This document shows positions 1-4,899 of a stretch of 5,359 nt of DNA, in pieces. A model generated the notes under the pieces. That model ran no database searches, was not told the DNA's origin, and was given only the letters and a program-made list of their open reading frames with translations. How positions within the stretch are numbered: position 1 is the stretch's first letter; every line of letters begins with the position of its first letter. The stretch lies in contig JAEORY010000312.1 of assembly GCA_016840645.1 (NCBI GenBank), positions 1 through 5,359 of the forward strand. The letters are read 5' to 3'. Source of the DNA: Candidatus Borrarchaeota archaeon (lineage in GTDB: Archaea; Asgardarchaeota; Sifarchaeia; Borrarchaeales; Borrarchaeaceae). The position numbers and the translations under genes are program-made.

Positions 1-747
1 AGATTCGCTTTAATAAAGCAGATCATAAAGGATAACCCTCTTTTCTCTGCTGAAAAAATTGTCGAGATGTTAAAAGATATGGGTGTTATAGATTGCCCAT
101 GCGCCAACTCTATCAGAAAACGATTCCCCCAGCTTAGAACATCACCATCCGAAAGGCAGAGGCAATCCTGGGCAACATTCCTTAAAAATCACGTTAAAGA
201 TATTTGGGCCATGGATTACTTTGTCACTTATGATTTAAAATTCAGACTTCTATTTGTACTTGTAATCATCAATCATTCAAACAGGAAGATTGAACACATA
301 GCAGTGACTAAGAACCCTGATGTTGTTTGGCTAAAACAGCAGATTAGGAATGCCATGCCGTTTGATCACAAACCCAAATACTTAATCCATGACAATGATA
401 AGGCATTTGTAAGCAAGGATTTTCAATCTTTCCTGTCATCCTTTGGCGTTTCATCCAAAAGAACAGCTTACCGCTCACCATGGCAGAACGGTATTTGTGA
501 AAGAGCTGTTGGTATTATTAGAAATGAAATTCTACGTTTTATTATTCCATTGAGCGAAGTACATCTTCAAAAAATGCTTAATGGGTACATTCATAAATTT
601 TACAATACCCATCGCACTCATCAGGGCATCAATTGCAAAACTCCGATACCTCATGAAAAACACAAGCTTATCACATTGAAAGAAGCTGTTCTTAACCCAA
701 CTCCTATTTTAGGCGGGTTGTATCATACATATACGAGAGCAGCTTAG
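1..747 (+). CDS. Integrase-core (rve) DDE transposase, 3' part; 5' end outside the window
   Basis: The frame is open from the first base, so the ATG at 67 is probably internal and the gene begins before the window. Counting from that ATG, the retroviral-integrase-type catalytic core shows D50 (WAMDYF), D109 (LIHDND) and E145 (NGICERAVG). The last two are separated by 35 residues, the classic DD35E spacing. The stretch YRSPWQNGICER and the later HRTHQGINCKTP are typical of integrase-core transposases that cut and join DNA ends. The part before the core (to about residue 45) is probably the tail of a helix-turn-helix DNA-binding region. The C-terminus ends naturally with TAG at 745-747. The catalytic triad is intact, so this could be a live element if its 5' part and ends are present. 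The exact IS family (IS3/IS481-like or another rve group) cannot be settled from this part. Confidence 0.85.
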   Translation, partial: RFALIKQIIKDNPLFSAEKIVEMLKDMGVIDCPCANSIRKRFPQLRTSPSERQRQSWATFLKNHVKDIWAMDYFVTYDLKFRLLFVLVIINHSNRKIEHIAVTKNPDVVWLKQQIRNAMPFDHKPKYLIHDNDKAFVSKDFQSFLSSFGVSSKRTAYRSPWQNGICERAVGIIRNEILRFIIPLSEVHLQKMLNGYIHKFYNTHRTHQGINCKTPIPHEKHKLITLKEAVLNPTPILGGLYHTYTRAA

Positions 748-929
748 TTTATTTCCAAACGATCATTTTATCAACATGTCTTCTTGTTGTTCAAAGATTT
801 CTAAATAAGATGTCTTGCTTCAAATCTTGATGCTCGTTTTAAGAAAAATTCCGGATCTCGTTTCAAAATAGTTGTTGAAAATGATCACTAACTTCTGATT
901 TGGTTGCATTTTCGCCAATATTTTAATTT
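748..929. other. Non-coding stretch, probable insertion-sequence right end
   Basis: No plausible gene is seen in these 182 bases on either strand. The stretch lies between the transposase stop codon and the abrupt start of the GRE fragment, so it should contain the right end of the insertion sequence. The exact end cannot be placed because the left end is not in the window. It holds the inverted repeat listed separately and a shorter nested one (AAGATTT 794-800 with AAATCTT 822-828). Confidence 0.45.
761..886. repeat. Short inverted repeat flanking the IS 3' non-coding region
   Basis: GATCATTTT at 761-769 is matched by its exact reverse complement AAAATGATC at 878-886. Similarity continues weakly inward (ATCAAC against GTTGTTG). 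The pair may be the boundary of a small element or a subterminal transposase-binding site. A 9-bp match in AT-rich DNA could also be chance. Confidence 0.3.
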
Positions 930-1274
930 ATGAAGTCGACAGGTCCGACTGCTGTCTATAAATCGGTGTCAAAATTACCAACACGTGAGATTACTGGTGG
1001 CGTTTTACTTAATCAGAAAGTAACACCGCAGTTATTGGCAAGTAACGAGAATAAACGGAAGTTAATAATGTTAATCAAGGCCTTCTTCAATCAATTGGAC
1101 GGATACCATGTTCAGTATAATGTTGTCTCAAGAGATGTATTGATTGAGGCACAAAAACAGCCGGAAAAACACAGGGATCTGATTGTAAGAATTGCTGGAT
1201 ATTCTGCATTTTTTAATGCTTTATCTAAAGAAACACAGGATGATATAATTGGAAGAACAGAGCAGACAGTATAG
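930..1274 (+). pseudogene. C-terminal remnant of a glycyl radical enzyme (PFL2-like)
   Basis: The translation matches the end of glycyl radical enzymes: GPTAVYKSVSKL at residues 5-16, GGVLLNQKVTP at 23-33, HVQYNVVS at 60-67, then the radical loop IVRIAGYSAFF with the radical-bearing glycine at residue 90, and a natural ending DIIGRTEQTV. Full-length members are about 800 residues and carry the catalytic cysteine several hundred residues upstream, so this piece of at most 114 residues cannot catalyse on its own. An in-frame TAA (924-926) stands just before the ATG and there is no ribosome binding site, so the ATG is probably an accidental codon near the break. The sequence looks nearer to the non-formate-lyase branch (glycerol/choline/benzylsuccinate type) than to true pyruvate formate-lyase, but the substrate cannot be named. 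No activating-enzyme gene follows. Confidence 0.85.
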
Positions 1275-1294
1275 GATGGAGGGTTCTGGTGCAA

Positions 1295-1371
1295 AATCCG
1301 CTACACTACCCCAAGGTGCGTTTTTCGTTTTGTATCGCCTTCAGAACGACTATTAGGTAGTGTAGTGGATT
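1295..1371. repeat. 77-bp inverted-repeat element (16-bp arms)
   Basis: AATCCGCTACACTACC at 1295-1310 pairs with GGTAGTGTAGTGGATT at 1356-1371, 15 of 16 positions matching, around a 45-base centre. The centre itself has AAGG-TGCG against CGCCTT, which would lengthen the stem. There is no T-run directly after the right arm, so it is not a standard terminator. It begins 20 bases after the GRE stop codon and ends before the IS1182 remnant. It may be a miniature inverted-repeat element or a pair of facing IS ends. No clear target duplication is visible. Confidence 0.6.
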
Positions 1372-1429
1372 GGAGCTGTTGACAAAAAGCATTTTTGATG
1401 AACAATTTAACGTTTTAATTTATTAATTA
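1372..1429. other. AT-rich spacer downstream of the IS1182 remnant
   Basis: This short non-coding stretch lies beyond the transposase stop codon and should include the terminal repeat of the IS1182-type element if that end survives. It contains an AT-rich imperfect palindrome around 1403-1436 (AATTTAA with TTAAATT). The partner end is absent, so the boundary cannot be defined. Confidence 0.3.
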
Positions 1430-1860
1430 TTAAATTAGGCAATAACTGCTTAAATCTAAAATATAAAACCGAGCAACCTTTACCATCCGTTTCAGATTCA
1501 AGGCTATAGCAGCCAGTAAGCATTCCTCATTTACTTGAGATATGCCACGTTTGCACGTTCGTTTAAGTTTGTGCTCTCGTTTTAGCACAGCAAAATTCCC
1601 CTCTGCCCAAATGCTCCTTAGTCGTTTAAGCCGAAGATATTCCGATGTTTCGGTTCGCTTCATATTTGCGTAGAACGCAGGATAAAATGAGCTTGCGTTG
1701 ATTCTAACGGCTCCTTTATCCACCGAACATTTTCTAAATATGGGCATCCTTTGCATTCTTTTCTCAGAATTTTATATAAGCGATAATAATTCTGATATGA
1801 TTTTTTATATGTCAACGGCGCTTGCAGAATGCAAAAAAAGGGCGTATGAAAAATGTAGTT
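1430..1860 (-). pseudogene. IS1182-type transposase, C-terminal remnant with frameshift
   Basis: Read on the minus strand, the piece from 1756 down to 1430 contains RLRSIWAEGNFAVLKREHKL, then RGISQVNEECLLAAIALNL. This is the C-terminal DDE block of IS1182-family (DDE_Tnp_1_6) transposases, and the E of AEGNFAVLK fits the last catalytic acid. Immediately upstream, in another frame (about 1738-1860), the strand encodes LTYKKSYQNYYRLYK then KECKGCPY, the zinc-knuckle-like Cys segment that normally precedes CPYFRKC. The two frames join if one T is restored in the run at about 1735-1739, so a single-base deletion explains the break. Family members are roughly 450-550 residues; only about 140 remain, and the N-terminal two thirds with the first two catalytic aspartates are missing. 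The ATG at 1756 is not a real start. The upstream limit is approximate because similarity fades by 1860 and a stop codon follows at about 1882-1884. Confidence 0.8.
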
Positions 1861-1990
1861 TATCGGCGGGGTAATAGAATGTTAGACTCTTTTGCAAAGT
1901 TGAATACGAAAACCAATCGTGTTCACCTGTAAAGTTAGAGCAAAAAGCCCAAAACTCAATATCGCCTAAAAACCTATAATGTTTGGTTTC
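1861..1990. other. Junction region between the IS1182 remnant and fic
   Basis: No gene, RNA or convincing terminator is seen here. The stretch must contain the point where the IS1182 remnant was cut off and the 3' flank of the fic gene. No recognisable hairpin plus T-run follows the fic stop codon on the minus strand. Confidence 0.4.
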
Positions 1991-3046
1991 TTACTCAACT
2001 GGATTCTTAATATAGGCAGTGCTTCTTCCAGCACCTATTTTGATGATGACTTTGTTTTCTAATAGATTTCGTAAAGTAGTTTCAATTGTGGAAATGCTGA
2101 TATCAGGACACAGTGTCGCGATTTCGGATTTGGTTAGTTTCCCAATTCTACTATTGAAAAGGCTCCGTATCCTTTCTGGTTTAGAAATTTTTCTATTCTG
2201 AGTATGCTCAACTCTGCCTTCAAACTCAACGTACGCCTTTAGAATGATCTCTAAGTAATACGTTACAAATGCTTTGTAGTCATTTTCCCCTTCGTGCCAG
2301 TTTATGGAGCTATCATACAGTGCATCATAATATGAGTCTTTTGTGCTCTCAACAATCTTTTCAACACTGATATATTTGCCAACGATGTATCCTTCTTTGT
2401 ACAGAAGAAGCAACGTAAGAAGCCTACTCATTCTTCCGTTTCCATCTCCAAAAGGATGTATACAAAGAAAATCAAAAACAAACAGGCTTATAACTAAAAG
2501 CATATCAATGTTGCTTTTACTTTTAACTTCATTAAACTCTGCACACAGCTTTTCCATAGCTTCAGGTGTATCAAAAGCAGAGACTGTTTTAAACCTTAAT
2601 CGACGATTCCCATCTGAATCAACTTCTTCAATATAGTTCTCTGTACTTTTCCATTGTCCACCTATTGAACTAGGCGTAAAAGAGTATAGATCCCTGTGAA
2701 GCTGCAAAATCATACTTGCTGTCAATGGAATATGTTCATAGTTTTCGTGAATGGTCTTAAGAGTTTCCCTGTAACCAACAATTTCTTGCTCTGGACGATT
2801 TCGAGGTTCTATTTCTTCTCTTATCAGTTGTTTAAAACGACTATCTGAAGTGTAGATGCCTTCAATTCGATTTGATGCGCTCGTGCTTTGGATTTTTGCT
2901 ACTTCAAGCATTGCTGATAATATTTCCGGTTTGGCCTCAATATATAATTTCTGCTTTCCTTTTTGCTCATGTACTGCTGTAAGCAAACTAACTATTTCAG
3001 GTGATACTAGGTCTTCATATGCTTTACGATAATCTAAGGTTCTCAT
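1991..3046 (-). CDS. fic: Fic-family protein (class II) with C-terminal winged helix
   Basis: This 351-residue protein carries the full Fic motif HPFGDGNGRMSR at residues 197-208. In this family the histidine is the catalytic base and DGNGR binds the nucleotide phosphates; the usual reaction moves AMP from ATP onto a hydroxyl side chain of a target protein. The N-terminal region contains SNRIEG (58-63), fitting the inhibitory helix motif [S/T]xxxE[G/N], so the protein looks self-inhibited (class II) and needs no separate antitoxin. IGGQWKSTENYI (128-139) is the usual region before the Fic core. Residues about 288-346 resemble a winged helix (KSEIATLCPDISISTIETTLRNLLENKVI plus a short wing). 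The length fits the common Fic/winged-helix architecture. The start is supported by AAAGGA (3056-3061 on the minus strand), 9 bases upstream. It is transcribed alone, away from parM. The target protein cannot be inferred. No damage is seen. Confidence 0.95.
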   Translation of the reverse strand: MRTLDYRKAYEDLVSPEIVSLLTAVHEQKGKQKLYIEAKPEILSAMLEVAKIQSTSASNRIEGIYTSDSRFKQLIREEIEPRNRPEQEIVGYRETLKTIHENYEHIPLTASMILQLHRDLYSFTPSSIGGQWKSTENYIEEVDSDGNRRLRFKTVSAFDTPEAMEKLCAEFNEVKSKSNIDMLLVISLFVFDFLCIHPFGDGNGRMSRLLTLLLLYKEGYIVGKYISVEKIVESTKDSYYDALYDSSINWHEGENDYKAFVTYYLEIILKAYVEFEGRVEHTQNRKISKPERIRSLFNSRIGKLTKSEIATLCPDISISTIETTLRNLLENKVIIKIGAGRSTAYIKNPVE

Positions 3047-3078
3047 TTTTTTCAGTCCTTTCTACACAACAAGCAGTC

Positions 3079-3133
3079 TTTCTGCATAATTATATACCTC
3101 TTTTAGGCAGAAAACAATGCTTTTGGGCAGAAA
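3079..3133. promoter_or_regulatory. Repeated GGCAGAAA boxes around the fic promoter (candidate operator)
   Basis: GGCAGAAA occurs at 3106-3113 and again at 3126-3133, exactly 20 bp (about two helical turns) apart, inside tandem 20-base units that agree at 14 positions. The inverted form TTTCTGC lies at 3079-3085, just downstream of the -10 box. The boxes overlap the -35 element and both sides of the promoter, so a bound protein would block transcription. The winged-helix domain of Fic itself is the obvious candidate regulator, but that link is an inference. Confidence 0.5.
3089..3117 (-). promoter_or_regulatory. Sigma-70-type promoter of fic
   Basis: On the minus strand a TTGTTT -35 box (3112-3117) is followed after exactly 17 bases by a perfect TATAAT -10 box (3089-3094). 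Transcription would start about 35 bases before the fic start codon. The spacing and -10 match make this one of the strongest promoter calls in the window. Confidence 0.75.
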
Positions 3134-3277
3134 GCGACTTTCATATTGCCTTTTACTTGTTCAGAAAGTACAAGGAAACTACTTAACAGCTTGTGCAGGA
3201 AATCCTATCCCATACTAATACTATCTTAGACTGAATCGATTAATTTCGCAAAATTATTAAACACGTCCAGTTAGAGC

Positions 3278-3306
3278 TTGACTAGCGACCGCCAGCAGAG
3301 TATGGT
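3278..3306 (+). promoter_or_regulatory. Candidate promoter for the parM leader
   Basis: TTGACT (3278-3283) and TATGGT (3301-3306) are separated by 17 bases, giving five and four matches to the consensus boxes. A transcript would begin near 3313 and meet the terminator at 3400-3434 after roughly 120 bases. It is the only reasonable promoter I see for the parM operon, but the -10 box is imperfect. Confidence 0.45.
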
Positions 3307-3332
3307 GTCACTATCACGGAGGTGGCACGTCA

Positions 3333-3464
3333 GTGGCTCATCGAAAAAGAAGGTTAAGAACTAAAGAACAGAAAAACTTAAAACTAGTTATAGTGGCGAA
3401 GACACCACCTGAGTTGCAGGTGGTGTCTTTTTTTGTCGCTAAACATAAAGGAGGAAATCTATGA
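3333..3464 (+). CDS. Possible 43-residue leader ORF overlapping the parM start
   Basis: A GTG at 3333 opens a frame of 43 codons whose TGA (3462-3464) shares three bases with the ATG of parM (ATGA overlap). GGAGG at 3318-3322 lies 10 bases upstream, a little far but usable. The peptide is very basic at its start (MAHRKRRLRTKEQKN) and no family is recognised. The frame runs straight through the terminator hairpin, so ribosomes on it would melt the stem and deliver themselves to the parM start. This would suit a translation-controlled attenuator. It could equally be a chance open frame: GTG start, non-coding-like composition and hairpin-encoded residues argue for caution. Confidence 0.25.
   Translation: MAHRKRRLRTKEQKNLKLVIVAKTPPELQVVSFFVAKHKGGNL
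3400..3434 (+). terminator. Strong intrinsic terminator in the parM leader
   Basis: AGACACCACCTG (3400-3411) and CAGGTGGTGTCT (3417-3428) form a perfect 12-bp stem with a 5-base loop (AGTTG), followed by a run of seven T (3428-3434). It lies only 26 bases before the parM start codon, leaving no space for another promoter. It therefore either ends a short independent RNA or a vanished upstream gene, or works as an attenuator for parM. Confidence 0.88.
3447..3454 (+). promoter_or_regulatory. Ribosome binding site of parM
   Basis: AAAGGAGG, a near-perfect Shine-Dalgarno sequence, ends 6 bases before the ATG at 3461. It fixes the start of parM and indicates strong translation whenever the message gets past the terminator. 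Confidence 0.85.
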
Positions 3465-4366
3465 ACATAACTGGCATCGACCATGGATTTGGTTATACCA
3501 AAACCGCACATTGCAGCTTCCCATCCGGCGTAGTTGAAAGCGAATACCAACCCTACACCAACAAAGGCGTATTGAAGTTTGAAAACAAGTACTACATCTG
3601 CGGCAGCGGCAGACAGGGCTTAACCAAGAACAAAGCAGAAGATGATAACTATCTCATCCTAACGCTCGCCGCTATCGCAAAGGAGATCGAATATCGCGGC
3701 TGGGAAAGAAAACAATCCATCATTATCGCCGCTGGTCTACCCTTAACTTCATTCGGTAGAGAAAAAGAAACCTTTGAACGGTACTTGCTTTCATTGCCGA
3801 CAGTTAAGTTTGAGTTTGAGGGCAAAAAGTATCGCATACACATTGCTGATGTAAAGCTGTTCCCGCAAGGCTATACTGCCATCGCTTATCAAAACAAGTT
3901 GCTCAACTGTGAACCCTCACAAATTCTTGTTGATATCGGCTCATGGACGGTGGACTGCATGATGATCAACAACGCCATCCCCGATGCAGAATCATGCCGT
4001 TCACTTGAGCTCGGTATCATCCGCTGTGTTGAGAAAACACAAGAGGAGGTTCGAAGAAGTCTTGGATTATCCATCACCGCGCCACAAGTGGAGCAAGTCC
4101 TGCTTGACAGAGAATGTAGCATTGATAAACATGTCAAAAACATCATCTTAGAACAAGGTGAAGCGTACACCAATCTGTTATTCAAAACATTATCCGAAAG
4201 CGGCTTTGATACCAGAGCCGTACCGACGCTAATTATGGGCGGCGGTGCATTGGTCGTCAAACAGTTCTTACCTCGATATAAGACGATTACGGTGATTGAC
4301 GATATTCATGCCAATGCAAAAGGATATGAGATTGTGGCCAAACAGGTATTGGACGATGAAAGATGA
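3461..4366 (+). CDS. parM: Actin-like ATPase, ParM/StbA family (DNA segregation)
   Basis: This 301-residue protein has the actin-fold ATP-binding motifs in order: phosphate-1 GIDHGFGYTK at residues 5-14 (D7 and K14 as key residues), phosphate-2 LVDIGSWTVD at 156-165, and the adenosine motif LIMGGGA at 257-263, followed by DDIHANAKGY (280-289), the helix typical of ParM-like proteins. Family members polymerise with ATP into filaments that push plasmid or integrative-element copies apart, coupled to DNA through a ParR adaptor. Length is normal for the family (about 300-330) and no damage is seen. The next gene overlaps its 3' end, as expected for a parMR operon. It resembles ParM-like proteins of Firmicute plasmids and conjugative elements; the exact subgroup is not determined. 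Expression probably depends on read-through of the terminator just upstream. Confidence 0.85.
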   Translation: MNITGIDHGFGYTKTAHCSFPSGVVESEYQPYTNKGVLKFENKYYICGSGRQGLTKNKAEDDNYLILTLAAIAKEIEYRGWERKQSIIIAAGLPLTSFGREKETFERYLLSLPTVKFEFEGKKYRIHIADVKLFPQGYTAIAYQNKLLNCEPSQILVDIGSWTVDCMMINNAIPDAESCRSLELGIIRCVEKTQEEVRRSLGLSITAPQVEQVLLDRECSIDKHVKNIILEQGEAYTNLLFKTLSESGFDTRAVPTLIMGGGALVVKQFLPRYKTITVIDDIHANAKGYEIVAKQVLDDER

Positions 4367-4691
4367 TAGCTTGAAGAATGGTTATCGGTTCTCTATCCGC
4401 TTTAACCTCAATCTACCCAACCACCAAAAGGCATGGGACAAGACCAACGTAATCCCTGCGGGTAAACGTTCTGACTACGTGGTTAAGGCCATCTTAGCTT
4501 ACGATGAGCCGGATACGGAAACATTGATTAAGTCGTTACTGAGTGCCGTCACTGATGAAATCAAAGCATATATCGACAAAAGACTGGAAAGTGTATCTTT
4601 TAATGATGCTAAACCCGACAAGAAACGGCGCAGCAAGAAAAACGATGAAACGGTATCCAAAGATGTACTTGACTTTATGAAAGGACTTTAG
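4356..4691 (+). CDS. ParR-like adaptor / small DNA-binding protein
   Basis: The chosen ATG at 4356 gives 111 residues and overlaps the parM end by 11 bases, indicating translational coupling; no strong ribosome binding site precedes it. An in-frame ATG at 4296 lies well inside parM and is unlikely. The start RFSIRFNLNLPNHQKAWDK (11-29) has the beta-strand pattern of ribbon-helix-helix ParR proteins, followed by the conserved-looking IPAGKRSDYVVKAILAY (33-49), which would form the helices. The C-terminal third is charged (KPDKKRRSKKNDE) and ends in a short hydrophobic-acidic tail (VSKDVLDFMKGL), the kind of tail ParR uses to contact ParM filaments. The assignment rests on these patterns and on position after parM; no database comparison was possible. 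ParR proteins also commonly repress their own operon by binding the centromere. Confidence 0.7.
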   Translation: MKDDSLKNGYRFSIRFNLNLPNHQKAWDKTNVIPAGKRSDYVVKAILAYDEPDTETLIKSLLSAVTDEIKAYIDKRLESVSFNDAKPDKKRRSKKNDETVSKDVLDFMKGL

Positions 4692-4693
4692 TC

Positions 4694-4777
4694 ATGAAGA
4701 AAATATTGATTGTTGTTCTCTTGCTCATGCTCTTTACCTATATCGCAAGAGCAGTTTCGCGTTTACTCAATAATTGA
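4694..4777 (+). CDS. 27-residue single-span membrane peptide downstream of parR
   Basis: The peptide reads MKKILIVVLLLMLFTYIARA then VSRLLNN. Two lysines are followed by a hydrophobic helix (residues 4-18) and a short basic tail, predicting one membrane span. AAAGGA at 4680-4685 lies 8 bases upstream, inside the end of parR, and the start is only 2 bases after the parR stop codon. Spacing and ribosome binding site make translation as part of the par operon likely. No family is recognised. The size and shape resemble type I toxin peptides or small membrane regulators, and the signal-peptide-like start leaves open that it is the front of a gene cut short by the adjacent insertion sequence. Confidence 0.6.
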   Translation: MKKILIVVLLLMLFTYIARAVSRLLNN

Positions 4778-4899
4778 TATCATTCTACCATATTTTTCAT
4801 ATATGATGGCAAAATATCTTAACAAAAAGTCAGAATGGTTAGTCTTTCCCACTCCCCAGAATCAAGCTTCTTAATGTTCATTTTTCAGTTGTATTTTGA
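4778..4899. other. Non-coding junction between the par operon and the right-hand IS
   Basis: No gene is seen. The stretch should contain the end of the insertion sequence whose transposase begins at 4900. An imperfect inverted repeat (CCATAT at 4789 with ATATGATGG at 4800-4808) lies just after the small peptide gene, but lacks a proper T-run. The IS end cannot be placed without its partner. Confidence 0.35.

Larger units (their letters stand above)
3187..3460. other. Intergenic leader region upstream of parM
   Basis: These 274 bases separate the fic promoter region from the parM start. They hold a candidate promoter, a possible leader ORF, a strong terminator and the parM ribosome binding site, each listed separately. 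GTGGC recurs at 3322, 3333 and 3393, and GGTGTC at 3304 and 3422. In parMR systems the centromere (parC) usually lies just upstream of the actin gene, so the centromere may be here, but no regular iteron array is seen. A 23-codon open stretch (3286-3354) with a C-terminal-like ending QWLIEKEG could be the tail of a lost gene. Confidence 0.4.

Noticed and set aside
1112..1294. Minus-strand open frame of 60 codons opposite the GRE fragment
   Set aside because: It mirrors the GRE coding sequence, which is clearly recognisable on the plus strand, and has no ribosome binding site or family resemblance.
1289..1360. GTG-started 23-codon frame after GGAGGG just behind the GRE stop, as a possible GRE activating enzyme start
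   Set aside because: The translation (VQNPLHYPKVRF...) has none of the radical-SAM CxxxCxxC or N-terminal pattern of activating enzymes and it runs through the inverted-repeat element before stopping.
2343..2636. Plus-strand open frame of 97 codons within fic
   Set aside because: It is antisense to the Fic motif region, a strong gene on the other strand; the product is low-complexity (Ser/Leu-rich).
3101..3140. Two tandem 20-base units considered as a CRISPR or iteron array
   Set aside because: There are only two units with 14 of 20 matching positions and no spacers, so promoter-linked operator boxes are the simpler reading.
3001..3186. Plus-strand open frame of 61 codons across the fic promoter
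   Set aside because: It runs through the fic start codon, ribosome binding site, promoter and repeat boxes in the opposite direction and lacks a ribosome binding site.
3338..3550. Minus-strand frame of 70 codons across the leader and parM start
   Set aside because: It is antisense to the terminator and the start of parM, with no initiation signals of its own.
3889..4260. Minus-strand frame of 123 codons within parM
   Set aside because: It is the antisense shadow of the phosphate-2 and adenosine motif region of the actin-like protein; its Ser/Thr/Met-rich translation matches no family.
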